A DNA stretch of 64,000 nt. Origin: an uncultured Prevotella sp. GTDB taxonomy: Bacteria > Bacteroidota > Bacteroidia > Bacteroidales > Bacteroidaceae. Numbering within the stretch: position 1 is the first letter of the stretch; every line of letters starts with the position of its first letter. The translations under genes were made by a program, and so were the position numbers. The notes beneath the pieces are model-generated. The model made no database searches. It had not been told where the DNA came from and saw nothing but the letters and a program-made list of their open reading frames with translations. Below, piece after piece: positions 8,301 through 17,000 of this stretch. The stretch covers positions 1 through 64,000 of the forward strand of contig CAMJBL010000008.1 in assembly GCA_946403845.1 (NCBI GenBank), read 5' to 3'.

Positions 8301-8552
8301 CTTCAGTTCGTAGGTACCATTCTCGTCGGTCAAGGCCGTGATGCGACTGTTACCGTATGCCTCGACGAGGACACCGGCCAATGGCTGGCCTGTGGCAGCA
8401 TCGGTCACGACACCACTCACCGTTTTCGTATCCTGGGCCATGGCTGTCGTGACACCGATGAAGAGGTAAGAGGTGAGAGGTAAGAGGTAAGAGAATAGTC
8501 TTGCCATTACCTTTCTTACCCAATCCTTTTTATTGTTTATCTTTGTATTCAT
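5313..8552 (-). CDS. SusC-family TonB-dependent transporter (pair 1)
   Basis: A 1079-residue outer-membrane transporter. After the signal peptide comes a carboxypeptidase-regulatory-like domain (SGVVTDAATGQPLAGVLVEA, about 45-110), then a plug domain (QPLVVIDGVITDM, then SVTVLKNGTAIYGAKAAGGV, about 140-255), then a long beta-barrel ending in FALGVKINL. SusC proteins import glycan fragments using TonB energy. The ATG at 8552 is chosen; three more codons upstream begin with TTG and lie in an ATTATCA repeat. The signal peptide is partly encoded by heptamer repeats (8461-8488). The gene sits between its SusD partner and a fasciclin lipoprotein gene, all on one strand with short gaps. Confidence 0.93.
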   Translation of the reverse strand: MNTKINNKKDWVRKVMARLFSYLLPLTSYLFIGVTTAMAQDTKTVSGVVTDAATGQPLAGVLVEAYGNSRITALTDENGTYELKVPDYVSSVSMRVEGYQILQKAIGQQTDKTDGKLYPSTFSPIYGQTTQSYSSRSTGNFDNTAQVSIDPLIAQQLGADIHAVTRSGQLGIGNTMFIGGLNSLQANAQPLVVIDGVITDMQYNREMLHQGYYNNILANLNVNDIESVTVLKNGTAIYGAKAAGGVILIKTKRNKSMATKIDVTINGQYQLQPRLPKMMSGDDYRLYATEMLAGLTDNLQNLEFINSDPSNYYYNTYHNNTDWTDLVYHNTFVTNYGINVQGGDDAANYNLSVGYSLGDATQRGNDFSRFNMRLNSDIKVFKGLDVRFDASYSDVTRDLRDDGAKADLTTGTITAPGFLSLIKAPFLSPNAFDINGNPSHYLADADNYLEKVFGQDGSIYANAVRLANPKGILDLGDGENRNQAGNRMITFSVTPKYEFNRHLALSEHFNFTLVNTNENYYLPLEGTPPFRLMASSTILVTNMAQSLAARQNSIMSDTRLSWNNRYGAHKIDVIGGIRYQSSNYKLTAQRGFDTGNDKYPSTGNARNYRSTWGADDKTRDLTWYAQADYNWGEKYYVEAGISAETSSRFGKDADGLKLGGVVWGLFPSINAAWVVSNEKWLADLKGIDYLRLNVGFDVTGNDNIDYTASKTYFVANNMLTQRVDGKSIGNIGNTSLAWETTSRLTAGIETNLLSNRINLRFNYFKGWTKNLLTLRQLAWTSGLAESWSNEGKLENSGFEAGIGVKVLNLKDLTWEVGATAGHYTNEITALPDNNKPFETEAYGATILSQVGSAAGVFYGYQTQGVYATQAEADRDGYYLVNSRDERLYFGAGDMRFVDKDGNGVINENDRFVIGDPNPDIYGNIYTRLNWKHWALDVAMRYSLGNDVYNYQRALLEGGSRFYNQTTAMLARWTSEGQQTEIPRISYDDPMGNARFSDRWIEDGSYLRLSNVSLSYYIPIQSTYLQGITLWGGAYNLFTLTHYLGSDPDCGVSGSTLLQGIDCGLQAIAPSFALGVKINL
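8461..8488 (-). repeat. Heptanucleotide repeat in the SusC signal-peptide codons
   Basis: Four tandem 7-base units AAGAGGT/GAGAGGT on the plus strand encode the YLLPLTSYL part of the signal sequence. A near-identical array encodes the signal peptide of the unrelated lipoprotein at 30267-31823. Confidence 0.85.
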
Positions 8553-8553
8553 A

Positions 8554-8581
8554 ATTATCAATTATCAATTGTCAATTATCA
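8554..8581. repeat. Intergenic heptanucleotide repeat ATTATCA/ATTGTCA
   Basis: Four tandem 7-base units fill the gap between the fasciclin gene stop (8579) and the SusC start (8552), and overlap the stop codon. Confidence 0.88.
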
Positions 8582-10216
8582 ATTCTTCTTTTTGGGTCGC
8601 AGATAGATACAGTCGAGTAACATCTCGCGTGAGAACTGTGAGGTCTCACGGGCCAGGATGCTACACTTCAGCTTCACCGTGAACTTCATGTTCGTCTGGC
8701 CGTAGTTACAGACAGGGAAGTGGAAGTTCTCAGCCAGTACGACTGTGTCGACCCGGGTGGGATCATTCGTGAACTTCTCGTTGTCGCAGTTGAAGGTCTG
8801 GCTTTTGCCGTTCTCATCGACATAGTTGATTTCTACCTGGAACTTACAGGGCTTCAGCTGGGCATTGGGGTTGTAGACCGATGCTGGCAGGATGACGGCA
8901 CAGATGTCGTAATCGGCTGCCAACGTGCTCTCCAACTTGAAGGTCATGGTCCAGTTGGTCGTTGCTGTTCGTGGCGTAATAACCAGGTATTCGTTCTCTG
9001 ACACGCTATCGGCAGCATGCACACGCGTGGTATAGCTGCATTGCTGATATTCGAGAATCAGATTGGTGCGCTCACCCTCGGTCTTGATCTCACGATTGTA
9101 GGTCATCTCCGGCGTGAACGGCCAGCGTTCAGCGGCGTAGAGTGTACCGTTGCTGTAGGTCGTGGGGGTGGTGCCATAGAGGATTCCGCCCTCCTGGAAC
9201 GGCTTGTGGAATACACCGTATTGGGGATAGAACTTATTGTAGTAATAAGATACGAGCGAGTCTTCAGGACTGTCCTGGATGGTGCGGCTGAAGATGGCGT
9301 CCTTCAACAGGGAGAAGTTGGCATAGTAACGCTGCAGTGAGTCGCGGTCCTCCACTGTGCTGTCGAAACGGAAGTGGTCCATGGCCTCATTCCATACACG
9401 CTGCCACTCTTCGTTGGTGGGTACAACCATCAGGAAGGTAGAGTCTTCGTCGTTGATCAGGCCAACCTTCTCAAGGATCTTGTTGCGTTCGTTAAAGACG
9501 GAGTCGACATAGATCTGCTCGCCGTCGACCATGCCGCCTTCCACCGACTGCGTGGGACTGAACTCGTCGCGGTCGTAGCTGCTGATCTCTTTGCCGATAT
9601 CGGAGAAACGCGGATCGTTGAGCAGCACCTCATAAATGTTATAGCGGTAGGGCAGGGTGTTTTGCAGGATATGCAGAATACCGCCCTTGGCTCTGATATT
9701 AGATGATTGCAGGGGTACACCGAGCACTTGGTTGTTGCCGATAGTGGCCTGCTTCTTATTGAGCAGGAAGAAATCCGTTGACTTCTCTACGTTGGCCACC
9801 TGATTATAGGAGAGGTGGTTGCCAATAAAGGAACGGACTACCATCGAGTCGCCCTTGCTAGTAGAGAGCAGGTTCAATACGGAGTCCTTGTTGAAACTGC
9901 CATTGACCGGTGCCAGGACCGTGAAGGTCTGTGTGCCGTCGAGCAGGTCGGCATAGCTCACATCGGTCACTTTATGGTATTTGAACACTTTGGTCTGACT
10001 GAGCACATCGCGGAAGTCGCTCAGTTCCGGATGCTGCTGGATGGTCTGCCACAACGTCATGTCGCTGCCAGCCTGGGAAGCCAGGTTTTCATAGTGGTCA
10101 TCCCAATCGGAACAGGAGACGAAGAGGAGTAAAGGAGAGAAGGAGAGAAGGAGTATGTAGAATACACCTGTCATTGAGATCCTCTTCCAGTTTTTATTGT
10201 TTATCTTTGTATTCAT
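8579..10216 (-). CDS. Fasciclin-domain surface lipoprotein
   Basis: A 545-residue lipoprotein with signal peptide and lipobox LLFVSC (Cys35). Residues about 50-190 look like a fasciclin fold: TLWQTIQQHPELSDFRDVL, then TQTFTVLAPVNGSF, then a GGILHILQNTLPY end. A second, weaker fasciclin-like half starts near 195 (NIYEVLLNDPRFSDI) with FLMVVPTNEEW. The C-terminal 200 residues are beta-rich with no family I recognise. Fasciclin domains serve in adhesion or glycan contact; here the gene lies between two SusC/SusD pairs, so a surface glycan-binding role is inferred. The first 25 codons are about 85% identical in DNA to those of the next gene upstream, although the mature proteins differ. Confidence 0.82.
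   Translation of the reverse strand: MNTKINNKNWKRISMTGVFYILLLSFSPLLLFVSCSDWDDHYENLASQAGSDMTLWQTIQQHPELSDFRDVLSQTKVFKYHKVTDVSYADLLDGTQTFTVLAPVNGSFNKDSVLNLLSTSKGDSMVVRSFIGNHLSYNQVANVEKSTDFFLLNKKQATIGNNQVLGVPLQSSNIRAKGGILHILQNTLPYRYNIYEVLLNDPRFSDIGKEISSYDRDEFSPTQSVEGGMVDGEQIYVDSVFNERNKILEKVGLINDEDSTFLMVVPTNEEWQRVWNEAMDHFRFDSTVEDRDSLQRYYANFSLLKDAIFSRTIQDSPEDSLVSYYYNKFYPQYGVFHKPFQEGGILYGTTPTTYSNGTLYAAERWPFTPEMTYNREIKTEGERTNLILEYQQCSYTTRVHAADSVSENEYLVITPRTATTNWTMTFKLESTLAADYDICAVILPASVYNPNAQLKPCKFQVEINYVDENGKSQTFNCDNEKFTNDPTRVDTVVLAENFHFPVCNYGQTNMKFTVKLKCSILARETSQFSREMLLDCIYLRPKKKN
10128..10151 (-). repeat. Octanucleotide repeat in the fasciclin signal-peptide codons
   Basis: Three tandem 8-base units of the AGAGAAGG type encode the LLLSFSPLL signal core. 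The equivalent array in the neighbouring lipoprotein lies at 12162-12193. Confidence 0.8.
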
Positions 10217-10251
10217 CTGTAAACTGTAAACTATAAACTGTAAACTGTAAA
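10217..10251. repeat. Intergenic heptanucleotide repeat, five units
   Basis: Five units of CTGTAAA/CTATAAA follow directly on the start codon of the 8579-10216 gene and fill almost the entire gap to the preceding stop. Confidence 0.9.
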
Positions 10252-10258
10252 CTTAACT

Positions 10259-12259
10259 TTAGTGACGGTCTTCACCCTCGGGGCTGTCATACACATCCTT
10301 CGGACAGAGTTCAATGTAATCGATAGACATGTAGAGCGTGCTGCCTTCCAGAATCTGACGGAAGCGCAACCAGTATTCCTGGTCGGCACGCAGATACTGT
10401 TTCACCAGGATGCGGCGCACGTCGTTGCTGTAAGTACGGAAAGGCTCGGAAGAGCTGCCGTAGCTGTCCATAGCCTTCATAAAACCACGGTTACGCATGG
10501 CCTTGTCGATGGCCTTGTTTTCTTCTTCGTCTTCAGTGTCAGGCTCCCAGCCCGTATTACTGTCGAAGTTACGGAAACTGATGGGGATACCGCAGGGTTC
10601 GTTGTTCAGATAGACCTGGGCGATGCCTCGGTCGTCGCCAGTAGAGTAGCCCAGGCGCACCTCATAGGTACCGTCGTGGGGTACTGGTGGCAGTTTTACG
10701 GAAGCATCAAACTTCTCGCCGGTGATACAGACACCGCTGCCCTGATAGTGGCGCCAGCCCGTCTGCTCGTTACCGCAGCCGATGAAGGTATGCGAGTTGT
10801 GCATCTTGAAGTCGGCCAGGAAACCGTTCTTGAAGCCGATCATCTGCTCTTCCTTATTCATATAATATATACGCGCGCGGGCGTTCATGAAGTCCGGACT
10901 GAGACAACTGCCGTCGATACGGATGCGGCGGTTGAGTACATTATTGCGCACATCAGCCGAGTAGACCAGGATATCGTCGATATAGTGGTACATGCCATTG
11001 CTGCACGACTGGGTGTAGCCGTCACCCTCGTCATCCTTCATCACACGGACACCGCGAACCGTGGCATTCGACTTCACACCCTTGCGGTTGATATAGATCT
11101 GCTCACCGGGATTACTGCAGAAACGGATAATCGTGTGGGGGGCCATGGTCGGGAAATAATCCTCGGGATCGAAGATGTTGAACAGGAATTTCTGCTCATA
11201 GATAGCACCCTTGCAATGTACCCAGTATTCGCGTGAACCGATGCGGTTGATCAGGTGATAACTGACAAAACGGTTCAGCGGATTACGACGGTCCTTGAAG
11301 TTATCGTCGTATTTGCCGGCATCCTCGGGATATGATTCATCGTAGACCTGCTTGGCGTAGGCCTTCAGGTCGTCAAGGTTGTTGATGCCATGAAGACGGT
11401 AGATGGAGTCTGTCTCCACGAAAGCCGTGAACTTGAAGTAACGGTGATCGGGATACCATGTCTGGCATTGCTTGGAGGCTGTTCCGTCGTTGGCTGTTCC
11501 GTAAGGCACCTTGAAGCCTTTTCCGCCAACGGCCGAGTCGGGATCCACCGTATAGGTCTCGTCGACATAACGCGACAGGGAGTCGGCCATACCCGTCAGA
11601 CGGAGTGCCTGACAGAAGATCGACAAGTTGGGGTTCTCTTCCATGAGTGCCGGCAGGAACTGATTGCTGGCATTGATGACATGGTCGATCACGTGAACCA
11701 CACCATTCGTCACAGAGTCGTCTTTCTGGATAATGCGTGAGTTCTTGTTCACGAAGATGAGTAGTGCGTTGTTGTTGACAACATCACTATCGGAGGTCAT
11801 CTGGATATAATCGTCGTTCATGTTCACAGGTGCTACCTCACCACCCATGTCGGTTGTGAAGTAAGCCTTGTCCTGGACAATATGCGTGCGGGCCAGTGTG
11901 TCGCACTTATCATTGGGGATGGCCTCAATCGATGCGTAGCCGTTCTCTCTGAGGAATGTCTGTATGGCATCGTTCGTCGGGGCGAAAACGGTGTAGTGAC
12001 CATAGGTCTTCAACATGGAAAGATAGTTGCCCCTCTCCAGAATCGCCTTGAAGTCGCTGAACTGTGCCTCGTCGGCCTCAATGAATCCTGCTGCCGTCAG
12101 TCGTACTGAGGAGTAGAAATTCAGCGGGGCATCGCTGTCGTCCTCATTACACGCGGTGAGGAGGAGTACAGGAGAGAAGGAGAGAAGGAGCATGTAGAAT
12201 ACCCCAGCCATTGAGATTCTCATCCAATTCTTATTGTTTTTGTTTATCATTGTAATCAT
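10259..12259 (-). CDS. Fasciclin-domain surface lipoprotein
   Basis: A 666-residue lipoprotein with lipobox LLLTAC (Cys37). A clear fasciclin domain spans about 60-200 (FSDFKAILERGNYLSMLKTY, YTVFAPTNDAIQTFL, NGVVHVIDHVI). A degenerate second unit follows near 205 (NLSIFCQALRLTGMADSLSRY). The C-terminal half contains a jelly-roll-like region (GTYEVRLGYSTGDDRGIAQV) of the kind seen in carbohydrate-binding domains, ending with YMSIDYIELCPKDV. It sits between a SusD (30 bases upstream) and a second fasciclin gene (42 bases downstream). A role in holding the polymer at the cell surface is inferred. The start could also be the second ATG at 12250; the alignment with sister genes favours 12259. Confidence 0.82.
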   Translation of the reverse strand: MITMINKNNKNWMRISMAGVFYMLLLSFSPVLLLTACNEDDSDAPLNFYSSVRLTAAGFIEADEAQFSDFKAILERGNYLSMLKTYGHYTVFAPTNDAIQTFLRENGYASIEAIPNDKCDTLARTHIVQDKAYFTTDMGGEVAPVNMNDDYIQMTSDSDVVNNNALLIFVNKNSRIIQKDDSVTNGVVHVIDHVINASNQFLPALMEENPNLSIFCQALRLTGMADSLSRYVDETYTVDPDSAVGGKGFKVPYGTANDGTASKQCQTWYPDHRYFKFTAFVETDSIYRLHGINNLDDLKAYAKQVYDESYPEDAGKYDDNFKDRRNPLNRFVSYHLINRIGSREYWVHCKGAIYEQKFLFNIFDPEDYFPTMAPHTIIRFCSNPGEQIYINRKGVKSNATVRGVRVMKDDEGDGYTQSCSNGMYHYIDDILVYSADVRNNVLNRRIRIDGSCLSPDFMNARARIYYMNKEEQMIGFKNGFLADFKMHNSHTFIGCGNEQTGWRHYQGSGVCITGEKFDASVKLPPVPHDGTYEVRLGYSTGDDRGIAQVYLNNEPCGIPISFRNFDSNTGWEPDTEDEEENKAIDKAMRNRGFMKAMDSYGSSSEPFRTYSNDVRRILVKQYLRADQEYWLRFRQILEGSTLYMSIDYIELCPKDVYDSPEGEDRH
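12162..12193 (-). repeat. Octanucleotide repeat in the lipoprotein signal-peptide codons
   Basis: Four tandem 8-base units of the AGGAGAGA type encode the LLLSFSPVLL hydrophobic core. Confidence 0.8.
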
Positions 12260-12287
12260 CTGTAAACTGTAAACTATAAACTGTAAA
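12260..12287. repeat. Intergenic heptanucleotide repeat, four units
   Basis: Four units of CTGTAAA/CTATAAA fill the gap between the SusD stop (12289) and the next start codon (12259). Confidence 0.9.
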
Positions 12288-12288
12288 C

Positions 12289-13998
12289 TTAATTCTTTTC
12301 AAGGTCAGAATCATCGCCGGTGTGATAGGCCGGGTTCTGATGCAGATAGGGATTCACTTTCAGCTCATTGCGATAGTAGGGCAGGTAAAGTGCATTCGGA
12401 TCAGCCAGACGGATCTGGATACCACTGATGTTGGTCAGCTGCTTCTTCGTAACAGTCTTAGCCAGGTCTCTGGTGCTGCCTGTGAGGCGGGCCATGCGAA
12501 CCAAGTCGAACCAGCGCTTACCCTCGAACATCAGTTCACGGTGACGCTCATCCATGACGAGTTGTTCCATATTTTCCTTGGAATCCTTGTATTCGTCATA
12601 CTTCAACACCTCGCCGGAGCCTGGTGTAAAGGAGTTGACAGCGCGTCGGCTCACGGCATTGATCAGTGAGAAGGCCTCATCAAAGTTGTTACTGCCTTGT
12701 TCGATGAGGGCTTCGGCCTTCATGAGCATCACGTCTGTCAGACGGTAGACAATCCAATTGGCGTAGTTGGAAGAACGCCAGTTATACGACGGTGTCCAGT
12801 TGCTCTTGGTATTGTCGAGCACCACGCGGTTGGCGGCATACTTGGCAATAAAGAACTGGGTGGTACCAACCTGATAGATGGAGCCGTAGGCACGACAGTC
12901 TTTCGTGTTGAAGAGTTCTGTGCTGCTGTTGGGCAGTCCCTCGTAGAATTCCTCGACAGCGGCCAGACGACCATTTGAAGCGTTGTTGCCGCCATTAAAG
13001 AAGTGGTTACCGATAAAGTTGTTTCGGTTGTTGGAATTGAGTTGCTCGTTGAAGGTGATCTCAAACAGACTTTCAAAGGAATTGCCGGTACCGAAGATCT
13101 CGGTATAGGCATTTCCGGAGGTGTTCTCAACTTTCTCCATAAGCAGGGGGATATCGTTGAAGAGCCACACTTCATTCTGGAGCCTGCGCTTCAGAAGGTT
13201 CTCATACTCGTCCTGCTTGAACTTGATCACATAGTCGCAGCACTCCACACATTTCTGCCAGTCGCCCTTCCATAGGTACAGGTCGGCCAATAAGGCATAC
13301 ATGGCGGGACGCGTCACGCGGGCTGTATTGTCGATTTCCGCATCTTCCTTCACTCTGTCGGGGTTGGGCTTGCGGAAATAAAGCTGGGCATCGTTCTTCA
13401 CAGCCTCCATGTCGGCGATGATATTATCGAGCACCACGTTGAACGAGTCGGCAGGCACACGGTATTCCTTGGTGTCGTCGATACTGGGTTCACGGGAGAA
13501 GGGCACATCGCGGAAAGCACGGATGAGATAGAAGTAGCACAACGAACGGATGAATGTGGCCTCGGCAATGTTGGCCTTCATCTCTGAAAGGGCATAGTTC
13601 GGATCCTGCTCCTGCACCTGGGGCGCATAGTGGATCAGGATGTTACAGCGGTTGATGGTCTGATAGAATACGGCCCAGTTGCAGAAAGAATTGCTGGGCA
13701 GGATGTTCTCCTTGACCAATTGCTCCAGATCCTGGGATGAGGCAACACCGATTTTCATATTGTCGGAACGAACCTCTCCCCAGAGTCCCATGCGTGTCAC
13801 ACAGTCTTCTGACTGCAAACTCTCATAGCAGCCCATCAGTACGCTGGTCACGTCGCTTTTCTTGGTCCAGTAGTTCTCGAGCACCACATCGTTCAACGGC
13901 AGTACATCGAGGAAGTCAGAACAGCCGGTTATGACTGTTGCCATGCCACAACTGAAACCAAGTCCTAATATATAATGTTTGATATTCTTCATATTCAT
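12289..13998 (-). CDS. SusD/RagB-family nutrient-binding lipoprotein (pair 2)
   Basis: A 569-residue outer-membrane lipoprotein with lipobox VITGC (Cys26). SusD hallmarks are the early NDVVLENYWTKKSDVTSVLMGCY helix, IRSLCYFYLIRAFRDVPF, the YALLADLYLWKGDWQKCVECC repeat, VYRLTDVMLMKAEALIEQG and the C-terminal DERHRELMFEGKRWFDLVRM block. It should cap the SusC encoded 22 bases upstream. The longer frame to 14076 would overlap that SusC gene and puts charged residues before the signal, so the ATG at 13998 is used. It lacks the heptamer-built signal peptide of pair 1, so the two pairs are not a recent simple duplication. Confidence 0.94.
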   Translation of the reverse strand: MNMKNIKHYILGLGFSCGMATVITGCSDFLDVLPLNDVVLENYWTKKSDVTSVLMGCYESLQSEDCVTRMGLWGEVRSDNMKIGVASSQDLEQLVKENILPSNSFCNWAVFYQTINRCNILIHYAPQVQEQDPNYALSEMKANIAEATFIRSLCYFYLIRAFRDVPFSREPSIDDTKEYRVPADSFNVVLDNIIADMEAVKNDAQLYFRKPNPDRVKEDAEIDNTARVTRPAMYALLADLYLWKGDWQKCVECCDYVIKFKQDEYENLLKRRLQNEVWLFNDIPLLMEKVENTSGNAYTEIFGTGNSFESLFEITFNEQLNSNNRNNFIGNHFFNGGNNASNGRLAAVEEFYEGLPNSSTELFNTKDCRAYGSIYQVGTTQFFIAKYAANRVVLDNTKSNWTPSYNWRSSNYANWIVYRLTDVMLMKAEALIEQGSNNFDEAFSLINAVSRRAVNSFTPGSGEVLKYDEYKDSKENMEQLVMDERHRELMFEGKRWFDLVRMARLTGSTRDLAKTVTKKQLTNISGIQIRLADPNALYLPYYRNELKVNPYLHQNPAYHTGDDSDLEKN

Positions 13999-14020
13999 AA
14001 CGCTTGTTTCTTGATGATGG

Positions 14021-17000
14021 TTAGAACGAAAGTGTGATACCTGCCGTGAACGATCTGGCGCGTGGTGTCTGGGCATTGTCGGTTACGACACCATAGCCAC
14101 CGTAGCCCACTTCGGGGTCAGCACCAGAGTATTTAGTCAGTACAAAGAGGTTGTTGGCAGAAACGTAGAAGTTCAGCTGTTGCAGGCCGATCTTCTTCAG
14201 CGTGTTCTGAGCCAGAGAATAACTGAGCTGTACGTAGTTCAGACGGATGAACGAGCCATCCTCTACGAAGCGGTCACTACCCAACCAGTTGTAGCCGTAG
14301 TTAAAGAGCGCACGGGGAATCGGCATGTCGTCGCCTTCCACACGCCAGCGCCACAGCACGGCACGGCTCTGGTTGTTGTTGGAGTACATATTCTCAGCAT
14401 TCATTCGTGCCTTGTTGATGATCTTGTTGCCATAGCGGAAGTTGAACTGGGTGTTGAGTGACAGACGGCCATAGTGCAGTTTGAAACCGAAACCACCGGT
14501 GAACTTCGGCAGTGACGAACCGAGGTAAACGATATCCAGCTCGTCAATCTGTCCGTCGTGGTTCACGTCTTCGTAAATGGCGTCACCACCCTTGAATTCC
14601 TTTTCTTCATCATCCACACCTGTATAGCAGAATACAATGGGCTTGGTACGACCGTAGTTGTCGAACAGCACATTGCCATTCTCATCGCGTGCCACAGGGG
14701 CGTTAGGACCGCTCACACCGGGAATCTCCTCCTCCGAGTACTTACTGTACTGGAAGACGCCCTTGTAGCGGAAGCCATAGATACCACCCAACGGGCGATT
14801 CAGCTCGACGCGTGAGAGATAGCTGCCGTTCTTGCGGTCGAAGTCACCGTTGAGTGATGCCAGGACGGTCTCGTCCATCTCGGTCAGCTTGTTGCGGTTG
14901 TTGGCGAAGGTGATATTGAAATCTACTGAGAACTTACCTGCCCTGATGATGCGGTTGCCATTCAGGTTGAACTCCCAACCGACATTCTCCATCGATCCGA
15001 CATTCTGATACGACAAGGTGGAGAAACCGGAGCTGGATGGCAATGAGCGGTTGGCCATGAGCAGGTCGGTGGTTTTCTGTTTGTAGACCTCGACATTACC
15101 GTTGATGCGGTCGTCGAAGAATCCGAAGTCGACACCGATATTAAAGGTCTCCTTCTGTTCCCATTTCAGTTTTTTCAACTGTAAGTTGCTTTGGTATACG
15201 GAACCCTGATTCAGGTAACCGTTACCACCTGTATATTTGCTGTAATAGAGGGCCTCGGCATTGGGCTGGTTACCCACGATACCCCAACCTGGACGAAGGG
15301 CGAAGGTGCTGAACCAGGGTAGTCCCTTCTGGAACCAGGGCTCGTCGCTGACGATCCATTTTCCTGACAGGGCGGGGAAGTTGCCCCAGCGCTCATCGTC
15401 ACCGAACTTGGTACTACCGTCACGACGCACGGAGAAGTCGAGAACGTAGCGGCCCTTGTAGGCATAGTGGGCAGAGTAGGTGAAATAGATGCTACGCCAC
15501 TGGCCGGGAGAAGAACCAAAGCCTGAGCTTGAGATGATACCAGGTGCACTGGCCGAGATGATGGAGCCTGAAGGCAGTCCGTATTCGCTGGTGTTCTGGC
15601 TGGTGTTCGTTCCCTTGGTCAGCTGACCGCGAAGCAACATCATCACCTGATGATCCTTGTTGCGGAACTGTGGCACGAAGGTCAGTGTGTGGGTCGTGGT
15701 GATACCCAGACTCTTGTAGGCATTGTTGGTTGCCAGGTTGGCATCGGTGCTGTTCCAACCACCGGTGCTCAGTTCCAAAGGACGGAACATGTCGTTGTAG
15801 CGGTTGAAGATGTTGAACACGATCTTTCCCTCGTAGGAGAGTCTCGATTTCTCATCGTCAATGCTCAACAGTTCGTAGTTCAGCTTGAATTCCGGTTCGA
15901 TATTGTAGCTGGTCTCCTCATTCTTGGCGAGGTTAGCCAACGCTACGGGGTTGTAGTCTTTGAGCTGGTTCTCGCGGAACACGGAACTCACTGTCGGCAG
16001 CATATTGTAATAGGTACCCAGGGAGTTGCCGTCCTTATCCTCTTCGTAGATTGCCAGGTTCGGCATACGACGATAAGCCACGGAGAGCAGGTCGGCGTAG
16101 TTCTTCTGGTTGTCAGTATAGGTCAGCGCCACGTTGGTGGCAACCTTGATGCGGTCGGAGACGAAATAGTCTAATGCTACACGGGTGGTGAAACGGTCGA
16201 GCTGCTGTTTGATGATAGAACCAGTCTCATGGTCGTAACCGGCGGCAATACGGAAGTGAGCTTTCTCACCACCACCGCTCAGGGCTACATAGTGGTTTTG
16301 TCGCCAACCCGTCTGTTTCACGGCATCCACCCAGTCGGTATTGTTGTTATACATCTGGTATTCTGAGAACTCACCACCCGACTTATAGTTGATTTCGTTG
16401 ATGTTATCGCTGGCACCAGCCTGAAGATGCGGGTTGAAGTACTCTTCCTTCAGCATCATGGTGTACTCGTCACCATTGAGCAGTTTCATACCCTGGGGCT
16501 GATAGGTGCCTGTCAGACGGTAGCTATAGGTGACGCGGGTCTTGCCTCGTACACCACGTTTGGTCTTGATCTCAATGACACCATTGGCACCCTGTGATCC
16601 CCAGATGGCTGTAGCAGCAGCATCCTTCAACACGGCGATGCTCTCGATATCCTCTGGGTTAACGTTCAGCAGTTCGGCGAATTTCTCGTCGTTGGCAGAG
16701 GAGAAGTCGAAGTCCTTGGTGTTACCGGTTTCCCAGACGTTACCGTCGACGACGATCAGTGGCTCGCTGGAGCCGTTGATACTCGACACACCGCGCAGAC
16801 GCATGCTCGTGCCCGAACCTAAGTTACCGGAGTTGCCCACGATGTCCAGACCAGCGATACGTCCCTGCAGGGCTTCGTCGACGGTGGTGAAAGCCAATCC
16901 TTCAAACTCCTTCATGCTGATGCTCTGACGAGCTGTGGAAACCTCCCTCTCTGGAATGGCAAGACCGGATCCCTGGGCTTTGCGCTTCGCAGTAACGGTC

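Noticed and set aside
8553..8561. Upstream start of SusC pair 1 (and the similar ones at 17344 and 30258)
   Set aside because: In each case the extra first codon is TTG inside a heptamer repeat; ATG codons a few residues later fit the signal peptides and sister genes.
13999..14076. Longer SusD start at 14076
   Set aside because: It would overlap the upstream SusC gene and place about 26 polar residues before the signal peptide.
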